A stretch of 64,000 bases of DNA, taken from NCBI RefSeq assembly GCF_014211915.1, contig NZ_CP060040.1:2418001-2482000 (forward strand). Direction: 5' to 3'. Shown piece after piece: positions 44,867 through 55,577 of this stretch. This DNA comes from Burkholderia cenocepacia. Lineage in GTDB: Bacteria; Pseudomonadota; Gammaproteobacteria; Burkholderiales; Burkholderiaceae. The translations under genes were made by a program, and so were the position numbers. The first letter of the stretch is position 1. Each line of letters begins with the position of its first letter. The notes below the pieces were generated by a model, which was not told the origin of the DNA, ran no database searches, and was given only the letters and a program-made list of their open reading frames with translations.

Positions 44867-47800
44867 ATGAACAAGAGTTATCGCACCGTCTGGAACGCGA
44901 CGACGGGTACATGGACGGCGGCGGCCGAAACCGCGCGGATGCGTACGAAATCGAAGTCGAATACCGCGATGCGGTCGTCGGTGACGGCGGCGGTGGCGGT
45001 GATGGCCGGTGTGGGCGGCGGTGCGATGTCGGCCGATGCGAATGCGCAGGCCACGACCGGAGGCGGACTCAATTTGTGTATGAACACGACCGCTGCGAAC
45101 GGCGTGAGGTACGGGCAGACTTTCGGTTCGTTGAGCAACACGGTCAACGCAAACTGTGCGCCCATCAATACGAGTCTGCCCGCGTATCAAGGGCATGCCC
45201 CGTCCTTTATCCTTGGCAACAATGCCAATACGAATGGTGCTAGCGGCTTGGCTCAAACTGCGTCTGTAATGGGAAGTACGGACGGCCATCTGGTCTTGTA
45301 CGGCCAGAACGGGGTTCATGTCAGCGGCCCCGCCGATTTCAACAGCAACGTCAACATGACGAACCACCGCATCACGGGGCTGGCTGCCGGGACGGCGGGG
45401 ACGGATGCCGTTAACCTCAATCAATTGAATTCGGCGATCGCTGCGGCTGCAACGACGTCGAACCCGTACGTCGTGACGAATACGGGTACATATGCGGCCG
45501 CAACGGCGGCGCGCGCAGGCGGCAGCGCGACGGCAATCGGGGCGAACGCGAATGCCGGCGGTACGTCGGCCGTGGCGCTGGGCGGGAATACCGTTGCGAC
45601 CGGCCAGAATGCCGTGGCGCTCGGCACGCTCGCGAATGCGACCGGCAGTGAAACCGTCGCGGTTGGCGTGAGCGCACGCGCGACGGGGAACAATTCGACG
45701 GCGATGGGCCGGGGCGCGGCGGCGGTGTCGTCCAATGCGACTTCCGTCGGCTATAGCGCCTATGCGGGAGCCGACGGCGCCACGGCGCTCGGCACGACGG
45801 CGAGCGCGGTGGGTGCGAATGCCATCGCAGTCGGTCGCGGCGCGAGCACCAGCGGAACCTACGGCTCCGCGATCGGCTATTCCGCCAATGCAACCACGAA
45901 CGCCGTTGCGATCGGCGTGCTCGCGAATGCGACGTCGGCGTCGAGCGTTGCATTGGGCGAGCGCGCGAGCGCGACGGGCGCGACTGCGACCGCACTCGGT
46001 CGCGGGGCGCTGGCCAGCGGTACGAACGCGGTTGCGCTCGGCGCGAACTCGGTTGGCGATCGCAACAATGCGGTGTCGGTCGGGTCGACGTCGCAGCAAC
46101 GGCAGATCGTCAACGTGGCTGCCGGTACGCAGAATACGGATGCCGTGAATCTCGGCCAGATGAATACGGCGCTGTCGACGAAGGCGGACAACACGTATTT
46201 CAAGGTCAATTCCACCGGTGCGGCAGCTGATGCGGCGGGCGGCAATGCGACGGCAATCGGCCAGAACGCCAAAGCGAATGGCCGCAGCAGTATCGCGATG
46301 GGCATCAATGCACGGGCAGACGGCATCGCCACCACCGTGATCGGTACGGATGCGGTGATCGAGGAAGGCGCAAACCCGGCCGGCGGTACCTACAGCGCCC
46401 AGAACAGTCTGGCGCTGGGCAACGGCGCGCGCGTGTCGGCCACCAGCGGCAATGCGCGCAACAGCGTCGCGCTGGGTAACGGCTCCCGTGTCTCGGCGGA
46501 CAGCGCGGTGGCAATCGGCAACAGCTCCGTGGCCGACACGGCCAATACGGTCTCCGTGGGTAACAGCACCACGCAACGTCGTATCGTGAACGTCGCGGCC
46601 GGCACGCAAGCCACCGACGCGGTCAACGTCGGTCAGCTGTCCGGTGTGACGAAGGCACTCGGCGGCGGCGCGGCGGTCGACGGCAGCGGCAACGTCAAGC
46701 AGCCGACCTACAAGGTCGCCGGAACCGACTACCACAATGTCGGCGACGCGCTCGATGCGCTGGCCGCGAACGGCGGCAGCGATCCGAACGCTGTTACCTA
46801 TGACAGTGCGACGCAGGACAAGGTCACGCTGAAGGGCGCGGGCGGCACGACGCTGTCGAACGTGAAGGCCGGTGTGGCGGACATGGATGCGGTGAACGTT
46901 TCGCAACTGAAGGGTTCGGGCCTGATCGGCGACGACGGCAAGTCGATCGCCGCGGTGACGTACGACCGTAACGCGGACGGCACGCCGAACTACGGCACGG
47001 TGACGCTGGGTAACGGCGCAGGTCCGACGCAGATCAAGAACGTCGCGGACGCAACGGACGATCACGACGCACTGAACCTCGGCCAGCTGAAGGACGCGGG
47101 CCTGGTGGGCGACGACGGCAAGGGCAACCTGACGTCGATGGCGGTGACGTACGACGGCGCGGCGAAGGACAAGGTGACGCTGGCCGGTGCGGACGGCACG
47201 ACGCTGTCCAACGTGAAGGCCGGCGTGGCGAACATGGACGCGGTGAACGTAGGCCAGCTGAAGGATTCCGGCCTGATCGGCGACGACGGCAAGTCGATCG
47301 CCGCGGTCACGTACGACCGTAACGCGGACGGCACGCCGAACTACGGCTCGGTGACGCTGGGTAACGGCGCGGGTCCGACGCAGATCAAGAACGTCGCGGA
47401 TGCGACGGACGACCACGACGCGCTGAACCTCGGCCAGCTGAAGGACGCGGGCCTGGTGGGCGACGATGGCAAGGGCAACCTGACGTCGATGGCGGTGACG
47501 TACGACGGCGCGGCACGCGACAAGGTGACGCTGGCCGGCACGGACGGCACGACGCTGTCGAACGTGAAGGCCGGCGTGGCGAACATGGACGCGGTGAACG
47601 TAGGCCAGTTGAAGGGCTCGGGCCTGATCGGCGACGACGGCAAGTCGATCGCCGCGGTGACGTACGACCGTAACGCGGACGGTACGCCGAACATGGGTTC
47701 GGTGACGCTGGGCGGCGCGGGTGCAACGACGCCGGTGGCGCTGAAGAACGTCGCGGACGCGAAGGACGACCACGATGCGCTGAACCTCGGCCAGCTGAAG

Positions 47801-50800
47801 GACGCGGGCCTGGTGGGCGACGACGGCGCGGGCAACCTGACGTCGATGGCGGTCACGTACGACGGCGCGGCGAAGGACAAGGTGACGCTGGCCGGCGCGG
47901 ACGGCACGACGCTGTCGAACGTGAAGGCCGGCGTGGCGAACATGGACGCGGTGAACGTAGGCCAGTTGAAGGATTCGGGCCTGATCGGCGACGACGGCAA
48001 GTCGATCGCCGCGGTGACGTACGACCGTAACGCGGACGGTACGCCGAACATGGGTTCGGTGACGCTGGGCGGCGCGGGTGCAACGACGCCGGTGGCGCTG
48101 AAGAACGTCGCGGACGCAACGGACGATCACGACGCACTGAACCTCGGCCAGCTGAAGGATGCGGGCCTGGTGGGCGACGACGGCAAGGGCAACCTGACGT
48201 CGATGGCGGTGACGTACGACGGCGCGGCGAAGGACAGCGTGACGCTGGGCGGCGTCGGCGCGACTACGCCGGTGGCGATCCACAACGTCAAGGATGGCGA
48301 ACTGTCGGCGGCGAGCAAGGACGCCGTGAACGGTTCGCAGCTGTTCGCGACGAACCAGAACCTGAGCGACCTGAAGGATTCGTTGAAGGATGGCGGCGTG
48401 ATCGATCCGATCACGGGCGAATCGCTCGCGGTCGTGTACGACGGCACCGCGAAGGACACCGTGACGCTGAAGGGCACGGACGGCACGACGCTGTCCAACG
48501 TGAAGGCCGGCGTGGCGAACATGGACGCGGTGAACGTAGGCCAGCTGAAGGATTCCGGCCTGATCGGCGACGACGGCAAGTCGATCGCCGCGGTCACGTA
48601 CGACCGTAACGCGGACGGCACGCCGAACTACGGCTCGGTGACGCTGGGTAACGGCGTGGGTCCGACGCAGATCAAGAACGTCGCGACGGGCGTCGACGAC
48701 CTCGACGCGGTCAACGTCAAGCAACTGAACACGGGCCTGTCGGACCTCCGCGACGAGTTTTCCGGCGGCAACCTGCGCTTCGTCAAGGTCAACGCCGACC
48801 CGGTCACGGGCACGCCGGCTGTCGCCAGCGGCGCGCTCGCGGTCGCCATCGGTTCCGACGCACGGGCGACCAGCGCCAACTCGCTGGCGCTCGGCAGCGG
48901 CGCACGTGTGACCGGCAACGGTTCGGTCGCGATCGGCTACAACTCGGTCGCGAACCAGAACAACGTCGTGTCGGTCGGCGACGTGGGCCGCGAACGCAAG
49001 ATCGTCAACGTGGCGGACGGCGACGTCGCATTCCAGAGCACGGACGCGGTCAACGGCGGTCAGCTGTATGCGGCGCTGAACGACCTGTCGACGTCGGTGA
49101 GCTCGAAGACGCAACAGGCAATCGACAGCTTCTCGTCGGAGATCGACAAGAAGACGAAGGCCGCGATCGACGAGGTGAGCTCGCGCTCGATGCAGACGAT
49201 GGACGTCAGCGACCCGCTCGTCGCGATCGAAGGCCTGCAGGGCAACAACGTCGCTTCGCTGAACGGCGCGGATCCGGCTACCGCAACGGCGGCCGCGATC
49301 GGCTCGTCGACGGCGGCAAGCGGCGCCAATGCGGTGGCCGTCGGCCTGCAAAGCGGCGCGGGTTCGAACAACTCGGTCGCGATCGGCAGCTTCGCGCATA
49401 CCGGCGCCGGCCAGGACTACTCGGTCGCCATGGGTTCGAACGTCCAGACGAACGGCACGCAGGCCGTCGCGCTGGGTGCGAACGCACAGGCGAATGGCGA
49501 CTACGCGCTGGCGGTCGGCAACAACGGCGCGCAGGCGATCGGCGACGGCTCGATCGCGGTCGGTAACGCCGCGAACGTGCGGGCCGGCTCGACCAACGCG
49601 ATCGCGATGGGTACCGGTGCGAACGTCGCACGCGGCGTCGAAGGCGCGATGGCGCTCGGCGCGAACACGACCGCGGGCGCGGCCAACAGCGTCGCGCTCG
49701 GCGCGAACGCGTTCTCGAATCGTGCGAACTCGGTGTCCGTCGGTCGTGCGGGTGCCGAACGCCAGGTCGTCAACGTCGCGGCAGGCACGCAGGCGACCGA
49801 TGCGGTCAACGTCAGCCAGTTGAAGGGCGTGACCGACGTGCTCGGCGGCGGTGCGGCAGTGGGCGCGGACGGCACGGTGACGAGCCCGACGTACTCGCTG
49901 GCGGACCCGGCGGATGCGTCGCAGTCGAAGTCGTACAACAACGTGGGCGACGCGCTGTCGAACCTCGACGGCCGTACGACGACGAACACGCAAAACATCA
50001 CCGTGATCAACAAGCAGCTGGCCGATTCGGGTCTGGTCGATCCGGTGACCGGCCAGTCGATCACCGCGGTGACGTACGACCGCAACGCGGACGGCACGCC
50101 GAACCTCGGTTCGGTGACGCTGGGCGGCGCGGGCGCGACGGCTCCGGTGGCGCTGAAGAACGTCGCGGACGCGAAGGACGACCACGATGCGTTGAACCTC
50201 GGCCAGCTGAAGGATGCAGGCCTGGTGGGCGACGACGGCGCGGGCAACCTGACGTCGATGGCGGTCACGTACGACGGCGCGGCGAAGGACAAGGTGACGC
50301 TGGCCGGCGCGGACGGCACGACGCTTGCGAACGTGAAGGCCGGCGTGGCCGACATGGACGCGGTGAACGTTTCGCAGCTGAAGGGCTCGGGCCTGATCGG
50401 CGACGACGGCAAGGCGATCGCGGCGGTCACGTACGACCGTAACGCGGACGGCACGCCGAACTACGGTTCGGTGACGCTGGGTAACGGTACGGGCCCGACG
50501 CAGCTGAAGAATGTCGCGGATGCGACGGACGACGGCGACGCGCTGAACCTCGGCCAGCTGAAGGATGCAGGCCTGGTGGGCGACGACGGCACGGGCAACC
50601 TCACGTCGCTGGCGGTGACGTACGACGGTGCGGCGAAGGACAGCATCACGCTGGGCGGCGTTGGCGCGACCACGCCGGTGGCGATCCACAACGTCAAGGA
50701 TGGCGAACTGTCGGCGACGAGCAAAGACGCCGTGAATGGTTCGCAGCTGTTCGCGACGAACACGCGTGTCGGCGATCTGGAAGACTCGCTGAAGGATGGC

Positions 50801-53800
50801 GGCGTGATCGACCCGGTCACGGGCGAATCGCTGGCCGTGGTGTACGACGGCAATGCGAAGGACACCGTGACGCTGAAGGGCACGAACGGCACGACGCTGT
50901 CGAACGTGAAGGCCGGTGTTGCCGACATGGACGCGGTGAACGTGAGCCAGCTGAAGGGCTCGGGCCTGATCGGCGACGACGGCAACGCGATCGCCGCGGT
51001 CACGTACGACCGTCTCGCGGACGGCACGCCGAACTACGGCTCGGTGACGCTGGGTAACGGCGCAGGCCCGACGCAGATCAAGAACGTGGCGGATGCGACG
51101 GACGACCATGACGCGATCAACTACAACCAGTTGAAGCAGTACGTCGCGGACAACTCGGGCGGTCCGGGCAACCCGCTGGCCGTCGGCTATGACGACGACA
51201 CCAAGGCTCGTGTCACGCTGCAAGGCGGCGCGGACGGCACGACGATCACGAACGTGAAGGCGGGTGCGGTCACGGCCACGAGCACGGATGCGATCAACGG
51301 TGCGCAGCTGCACGGCACGGCGCAAAGCGTGGCCGATTCGCTGGGCGGCGGCGCGACCGTGGGCGCGGACGGCAAGGTGACGAACCCGACGTACTCGCTG
51401 GCGGACCCGGCGGATGCGTCGCAGTCGAAGTCGTACAACAACGTGGGTGACGCACTGTCGAACCTCGACGGCCGTACGACGACGAACACGCAGAACATCA
51501 CCGTGATCAACAAGCAGCTGGCCGATTCGGGTCTGGTCGACCCGGTGACGGGCCAGTCGATCGCGGCGGTGACGTACGACCGCAACGCGGACGGCACGCC
51601 GAACCTCGGTTCGGTGACGCTGGGCGGCGCGGGCGCGACGACGCCGGTGGCGTTGAAGAACGTCGCGGACGGCGTGGATCGTCACGACGCGATCAACGTG
51701 GGCCAGTTGCAGGACGCGGGCCTGGTCGCGCCGGTCGATCCGGCGAACCCGGGTGCGGGCCTGACGTCGCTCGCCGTCGCGTACGACGGTGTCGCGAAGG
51801 ACACGGTCACGCTGAAGGGCGCGGACGGCACGACGCTCGCGAACGTGAAGGCCGGTGTGGCCGACATGGACGCGGTGAACGTGAGCCAGCTGAAGGGCTC
51901 GGGCCTGATCGGCGACGACGGCAAGGCAGTCGCTGCGGTGACGTACGACCGTAACGCGGACGGCACGCCGAACTACGGTTCGGTGACGCTGGGCCACGGC
52001 ACCGGCCCGACGCAGATCAAGAACGTTGCGAATGCGACGGACGACGGCGATGCGTTGAACCTCGGCCAGCTGAAGAGCGCGGGCGTGGTGGGCGACGACG
52101 GCAAGGGCAACCTGACGTCGATGGCGGTGACGTACGACGGCGCGGCGAAGGACACCGTGACGCTGGGCGGTGCGGGCGCGACGACGCCGGTCGCACTGAA
52201 GAACGTTGCGGACGGCACGGAGCGTCACGACGCGATCAACCTCGGCCAGTTGCAGGATGCGGGCCTGGTTGCGCCGGTCGACCCGACGAACCCGGGTGCG
52301 GGCCTGACGTCGCTCGCCGTCGCCTACGACGGCGCCGCGAAGGACACGGTCACGCTGAAGGGCGCGGACGGCACGACGATCACGAACGTGAAGGCGGGCG
52401 CGGTCACGGCCACGAGCACGGATGCGATCAACGGTGCGCAACTGCACGGCACCGCGCAGAGCGTGGCCGATTCGCTGGGCGGTGGCGCGACCGTGGGCGC
52501 GGACGGCAAGGTGACGAGCCCGACGTACTCGCTGGCGGACCCGGCGGATGCATCGCAGTCGAAGTCGTACAACAACGTGGGTGACGCACTGTCGAACCTC
52601 GACGGCCGTACGACGACGAACACGCAGAACATCACCGTGATCAACAAGCAACTGGCCGATTCGGGTCTGGTGGATCCGGTGACCGGCCAGTCGATCGCGG
52701 CGGTGACGTACGACCGTAATGCGGACGGCACGCCGAACCTCGGTTCGGTGACGCTGGGCGGCGCGGGCGCGACGACGCCGGTGGCGTTGAAGAACGTCGC
52801 GGACGGCGTGGACAAGCATGACGCGGTGAACGTCGGTCAGCTGCAGAGCGCGGGCGTGCTGACGCCGATCGACCCGACGAATCCGGGCAAGGGCCTGACG
52901 TCGCTCGCCGTGACGTACGACAAGCATGCGGACGGTTCGGCGAACTTCGACCAGATCACGCTGAAGGGCGCGAACGGCACGACGCTGTCGAACGTCAAGG
53001 CCGGCGCGGTGAACGCGACCAGCATGGACGCGGTGAACGGCTCGCAGCTGTACGGCGCGTCGAAGAGCGTGGCGGATGCGCTGGGCGGCGGCTCGACCGT
53101 CGACGCGAACGGCAACGTGACGAACCCGACGTACACCGTCAACGACAAGACGTACAACAACGTCGGCGACGCGATCGAGAACATCTCGAGCAGCCTCGTC
53201 CACGGCTCGATCGGCCTCGTCCAGCAGGACGCGGACACGCGCGAGATCACGGTCGCGAAGGACACGGACGGCACGTCCGTGAACTTCACGGGCACGGCGG
53301 GCGACCGCGTGCTGACCGGCGTGGGCGCCGGTGCGGTGAGCGCGACGAGCCGCGACGCGATCAACGGTGCGCAACTGCACGGCACCGCGCAGAGCGTGGC
53401 CGACGTGATCGGCGGCGGGACGACGGTCGATGCGGACGGCAAACTCGCGGATACGTCGATCGAAGTGAACGGCAGCAAGTACAAGACCGTGGCCGAAGCA
53501 GTCCAGGCGGCGGCGCAGTACGGCGCGACCGATTCGCTCGCGGTGCGTTACGACCTGAACAAGGACGGCACGCCGAACTACGGCTCGGTGACCCTCGGCG
53601 GCTCAGGCGCGGCGCCGGTGCGCCTCGGCAACGTCGCGGACGGCTCGAGCCGGTATGACGCGGTGAACTTCGGGCAGTTGAGCGAACTGAACGACAAGAT
53701 CGGCGGCCTCGACGACCGTGTCGGCGAACTGGAGCGGAACCCGGGCACGGGCAATCCTCCGGGCGACGGCGGCGCCGGCAACGACTACTTCGCCGGTACC

Positions 53801-54475
53801 GACGTGGGCACGGACGGCACGACGAAGGCGAACGCGGGCAGCGGCACGGGCAACACGGCTGCCGGTTCGGGCGCGACGATCGGCACGGGCGCAAGCAACG
53901 GCACGGTGATCGGGTCGAACGCGGGCGTGTCGCACAACAACGGCGTGGCCGTCGGCTCCGGGTCGAAGAGTTCGGCCGAAGGCGCGACGGCGATCGGCTC
54001 CGGGTCGAATGCGTCGGGCAACCAGTCGGTCGCGATCGGTCAGGGCGCGAATGCGTCGGGTTCGAACTCGGTCGCGCTGGGCGCTGGCTCGACCGCGTAC
54101 AGCGACGACACCGTGTCGGTCGGCTCCATCGACCGGACGCGCACGATCTCGAACGTGTCGGACGGTGTGAACGCAACCGACGTCGCGACGAAGGGTCAGC
54201 TCGATCGCGCGCTGGGCGGCGTCCAGGGCCAGATGAACGACCTGTCGCGCAACGCGTACTCCGGTATCGCCGCGGCCACCGCGCTGACGATGATCCCGGG
54301 CGTCGATCCGGGCAAGACGGTGTCGTTCGGTATCGGCGGCGCGACCTACAAGGGCTATCAGGCGGTGGCGTTCGGCGGCGAAGCCCGCATCACGCAGAAC
54401 CTGAAGATGAAGGCCGGCGTGGGCATGTCGAGCGGCGGCAACACCGTCGGCGTGGGCGCTTCGTATCAGTGGTAA
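44867..54475 (+). CDS. Giant trimeric autotransporter adhesin (3202 aa)
   Basis: A type Vc secretion adhesin. The start MNKSYRTVWNATTGTWTAAAETAR is the extended signal peptide region of large autotransporters, followed by the hydrophobic signal core to about residue 63 (ANAQ). Head regions of YadA-like 14-residue repeats (AVALGxNAxAxG type) lie at about 215-420 and 1300-1640. Neck motifs of the form AVNVGQLK/DAVNxSQL alternate with HANS/stalk modules between. The last 80 residues or so are the YadA membrane anchor (LSRNAYSGIAAATALTMIPG ... VGVGASYQW), ending in an aromatic residue as outer-membrane barrels do. AGAGG is upstream of the ATG. Known relatives in B. cenocepacia mediate adhesion and serum resistance. 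OmpA and RcsB-like genes follow. Confidence 0.96.
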   Translation: MNKSYRTVWNATTGTWTAAAETARMRTKSKSNTAMRSSVTAAVAVMAGVGGGAMSADANAQATTGGGLNLCMNTTAANGVRYGQTFGSLSNTVNANCAPINTSLPAYQGHAPSFILGNNANTNGASGLAQTASVMGSTDGHLVLYGQNGVHVSGPADFNSNVNMTNHRITGLAAGTAGTDAVNLNQLNSAIAAAATTSNPYVVTNTGTYAAATAARAGGSATAIGANANAGGTSAVALGGNTVATGQNAVALGTLANATGSETVAVGVSARATGNNSTAMGRGAAAVSSNATSVGYSAYAGADGATALGTTASAVGANAIAVGRGASTSGTYGSAIGYSANATTNAVAIGVLANATSASSVALGERASATGATATALGRGALASGTNAVALGANSVGDRNNAVSVGSTSQQRQIVNVAAGTQNTDAVNLGQMNTALSTKADNTYFKVNSTGAAADAAGGNATAIGQNAKANGRSSIAMGINARADGIATTVIGTDAVIEEGANPAGGTYSAQNSLALGNGARVSATSGNARNSVALGNGSRVSADSAVAIGNSSVADTANTVSVGNSTTQRRIVNVAAGTQATDAVNVGQLSGVTKALGGGAAVDGSGNVKQPTYKVAGTDYHNVGDALDALAANGGSDPNAVTYDSATQDKVTLKGAGGTTLSNVKAGVADMDAVNVSQLKGSGLIGDDGKSIAAVTYDRNADGTPNYGTVTLGNGAGPTQIKNVADATDDHDALNLGQLKDAGLVGDDGKGNLTSMAVTYDGAAKDKVTLAGADGTTLSNVKAGVANMDAVNVGQLKDSGLIGDDGKSIAAVTYDRNADGTPNYGSVTLGNGAGPTQIKNVADATDDHDALNLGQLKDAGLVGDDGKGNLTSMAVTYDGAARDKVTLAGTDGTTLSNVKAGVANMDAVNVGQLKGSGLIGDDGKSIAAVTYDRNADGTPNMGSVTLGGAGATTPVALKNVADAKDDHDALNLGQLKDAGLVGDDGAGNLTSMAVTYDGAAKDKVTLAGADGTTLSNVKAGVANMDAVNVGQLKDSGLIGDDGKSIAAVTYDRNADGTPNMGSVTLGGAGATTPVALKNVADATDDHDALNLGQLKDAGLVGDDGKGNLTSMAVTYDGAAKDSVTLGGVGATTPVAIHNVKDGELSAASKDAVNGSQLFATNQNLSDLKDSLKDGGVIDPITGESLAVVYDGTAKDTVTLKGTDGTTLSNVKAGVANMDAVNVGQLKDSGLIGDDGKSIAAVTYDRNADGTPNYGSVTLGNGVGPTQIKNVATGVDDLDAVNVKQLNTGLSDLRDEFSGGNLRFVKVNADPVTGTPAVASGALAVAIGSDARATSANSLALGSGARVTGNGSVAIGYNSVANQNNVVSVGDVGRERKIVNVADGDVAFQSTDAVNGGQLYAALNDLSTSVSSKTQQAIDSFSSEIDKKTKAAIDEVSSRSMQTMDVSDPLVAIEGLQGNNVASLNGADPATATAAAIGSSTAASGANAVAVGLQSGAGSNNSVAIGSFAHTGAGQDYSVAMGSNVQTNGTQAVALGANAQANGDYALAVGNNGAQAIGDGSIAVGNAANVRAGSTNAIAMGTGANVARGVEGAMALGANTTAGAANSVALGANAFSNRANSVSVGRAGAERQVVNVAAGTQATDAVNVSQLKGVTDVLGGGAAVGADGTVTSPTYSLADPADASQSKSYNNVGDALSNLDGRTTTNTQNITVINKQLADSGLVDPVTGQSITAVTYDRNADGTPNLGSVTLGGAGATAPVALKNVADAKDDHDALNLGQLKDAGLVGDDGAGNLTSMAVTYDGAAKDKVTLAGADGTTLANVKAGVADMDAVNVSQLKGSGLIGDDGKAIAAVTYDRNADGTPNYGSVTLGNGTGPTQLKNVADATDDGDALNLGQLKDAGLVGDDGTGNLTSLAVTYDGAAKDSITLGGVGATTPVAIHNVKDGELSATSKDAVNGSQLFATNTRVGDLEDSLKDGGVIDPVTGESLAVVYDGNAKDTVTLKGTNGTTLSNVKAGVADMDAVNVSQLKGSGLIGDDGNAIAAVTYDRLADGTPNYGSVTLGNGAGPTQIKNVADATDDHDAINYNQLKQYVADNSGGPGNPLAVGYDDDTKARVTLQGGADGTTITNVKAGAVTATSTDAINGAQLHGTAQSVADSLGGGATVGADGKVTNPTYSLADPADASQSKSYNNVGDALSNLDGRTTTNTQNITVINKQLADSGLVDPVTGQSIAAVTYDRNADGTPNLGSVTLGGAGATTPVALKNVADGVDRHDAINVGQLQDAGLVAPVDPANPGAGLTSLAVAYDGVAKDTVTLKGADGTTLANVKAGVADMDAVNVSQLKGSGLIGDDGKAVAAVTYDRNADGTPNYGSVTLGHGTGPTQIKNVANATDDGDALNLGQLKSAGVVGDDGKGNLTSMAVTYDGAAKDTVTLGGAGATTPVALKNVADGTERHDAINLGQLQDAGLVAPVDPTNPGAGLTSLAVAYDGAAKDTVTLKGADGTTITNVKAGAVTATSTDAINGAQLHGTAQSVADSLGGGATVGADGKVTSPTYSLADPADASQSKSYNNVGDALSNLDGRTTTNTQNITVINKQLADSGLVDPVTGQSIAAVTYDRNADGTPNLGSVTLGGAGATTPVALKNVADGVDKHDAVNVGQLQSAGVLTPIDPTNPGKGLTSLAVTYDKHADGSANFDQITLKGANGTTLSNVKAGAVNATSMDAVNGSQLYGASKSVADALGGGSTVDANGNVTNPTYTVNDKTYNNVGDAIENISSSLVHGSIGLVQQDADTREITVAKDTDGTSVNFTGTAGDRVLTGVGAGAVSATSRDAINGAQLHGTAQSVADVIGGGTTVDADGKLADTSIEVNGSKYKTVAEAVQAAAQYGATDSLAVRYDLNKDGTPNYGSVTLGGSGAAPVRLGNVADGSSRYDAVNFGQLSELNDKIGGLDDRVGELERNPGTGNPPGDGGAGNDYFAGTDVGTDGTTKANAGSGTGNTAAGSGATIGTGASNGTVIGSNAGVSHNNGVAVGSGSKSSAEGATAIGSGSNASGNQSVAIGQGANASGSNSVALGAGSTAYSDDTVSVGSIDRTRTISNVSDGVNATDVATKGQLDRALGGVQGQMNDLSRNAYSGIAAATALTMIPGVDPGKTVSFGIGGATYKGYQAVAFGGEARITQNLKMKAGVGMSSGGNTVGVGASYQW
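46919..48660 (+). repeat. Array of 351-bp near-identical repeats in the large adhesin
   Basis: A 117-codon unit (from GLIGDDGKSIAAVTYDRN to AVNVGQLKDS) recurs about five times with only scattered base changes, at 46919, 47270, 47621 and onward; some units have a GGAGATTPV variant block instead of GNGAGPTQI. The DNA identity is high enough for recombination. Confidence 0.85.
49838..52840 (+). repeat. Second repeat field in the large adhesin
   Basis: A block starting LGGGA-VGADG and running through YSLADPADASQSKSYNNVGD to DSGLVDPVTGQSI occurs at about 49840, 51340 and 52480. Between copies lie further versions of the 117-residue unit. Copies are nearly identical at DNA level. Confidence 0.8.
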
Positions 54476-54570
54476 GCCGCCGGGCGGGGCCTCGCGCCCC
54501 GCCTGCGCAGGCGATCCGACTGACTCCATTCAACTTTTTCAGGCGTCCGCTTCACGGCGGACGTTTCACC

Positions 54571-55284
54571 ATGACCATGAAAACCTTGTTGTTGCGCGCC
54601 GCATCGATCGGCGCGATCGCGATGGCGCTCGGTGCGTGTACGACGCAATCGGGCGTCACCTACGACATCCGTGCGGTGTCGATTCCCGGCAAGCCGGACA
54701 CCGTATTCCGCGTGAGCTGCGACGGGCTGCTCGGCAGTGCGAACGCCTGCGCCCGCGCGGCGGAGGAATTCTGCCAGGGCAAGGGCTTCACGCCGCTCGA
54801 GATGATCGACCGCGTGTACAGCCGCGCGCCGATGAAGGACCCGCGCGAGATCACGTTCATGTGCGGCAAGCCGCAGCCGGTCGTGCAGGCCGCGCCGCCG
54901 GCGCCGCAGCCGCAACCGGCGCCGCAGCCGGTCCAGCAGCGCCAGGTGCTGCTGCAGGGCGACGCGAACTTCGCGTTCGACAGCGCGGCGTTGACGCCGG
55001 AAGCGCGCAGCCAGCTCGACCGCTTCGTGCAGATCAACAGCGGCGTCGAATTCCGCCGCGTGGCGATCACCGGCTTCACCGATTCGACGGGCAGCGACAC
55101 GCACAATCTCGCGCTGTCGGCTTCGCGGGCCCGCAACGTGATGAACTACCTGCGCGGCAACGGCCTGAAGGCGCAGTCGTTCGTCTCCGAAGGCCTCGGC
55201 GCCGCCGATCCGGTCGCGTCCAACGCGACCGCGGAAGGCCGTGCGCAGAATCGCCGCGTCGAGATCCGGATCGATGCGAAGTAA
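54571..55284 (+). CDS. OmpA-family peptidoglycan-binding lipoprotein
   Basis: A 237-aa protein. The signal peptide ends in the lipobox LGAC (residues about 19-22, MALGAC). An 80-residue N-terminal domain with four cysteines follows, then a Pro/Gln-rich linker (APPAPQPQPAPQPVQQ). The OmpA domain spans about 130-237: FAFDSAALTPEARSQLDRF, TGFTDSTGSDTHNLALSASRA, and the end GRAQNRRVEI. It would tether the outer membrane to peptidoglycan. The gene follows the adhesin by 95 bp and is probably co-transcribed with it. OmpA-like partners beside trimeric adhesins (as with SadB-type lipoproteins) may aid adhesin assembly or anchoring. Confidence 0.92.
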   Translation: MTMKTLLLRAASIGAIAMALGACTTQSGVTYDIRAVSIPGKPDTVFRVSCDGLLGSANACARAAEEFCQGKGFTPLEMIDRVYSRAPMKDPREITFMCGKPQPVVQAAPPAPQPQPAPQPVQQRQVLLQGDANFAFDSAALTPEARSQLDRFVQINSGVEFRRVAITGFTDSTGSDTHNLALSASRARNVMNYLRGNGLKAQSFVSEGLGAADPVASNATAEGRAQNRRVEIRIDAK

Positions 55285-55378
55285 CGCGCAACGGATGACG
55301 CGCCACCGGTACGCGCGGGGACCCGGTCGGCGCTGAGCCGACGGAAGGACGCTCCCACCCGCCCGCCCTGTACCTGGA

Positions 55379-55411
55379 ACCGCCCGCTCGTCACGAGCCG
55401 GCGGTTTTTTT
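55379..55411 (+). terminator. Intrinsic terminator after the OmpA lipoprotein gene
   Basis: ACCGCC-C-GCTCGT pairs with ACGAGC-C-GGCGGT (55379-55405), then a run of seven T. It ends the adhesin/OmpA transcript before the response regulator gene. Confidence 0.85.
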
Positions 55412-55577
55412 CATGGCGGTGCGCGGCGCGCCCGCCGCCGCCGGCCGGGCGATGGCTGATGCGCCCGTTTTCGTGCGAAGATAGCGCCCAATTACGATCC
55501 ACGACGCCGCGATGCGCGCCGTCGCCGCCCGCCGGGCGGCGCCGGCCGCGACGATTGCCGCGCAAATCTGGACGACT

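Noticed and set aside
46919..48660. Regular repeats as a CRISPR array
   Set aside because: They are translated 117-codon adhesin modules with no unique spacers and no cas genes nearby.
44801..53380. A 2859-codon open frame on the minus strand opposite the large adhesin
   Set aside because: Its protein is an Arg/Val/His-rich repeat string with no family features. It arises because the repeated, GC-rich codons of the adhesin avoid stops in the opposite frame.
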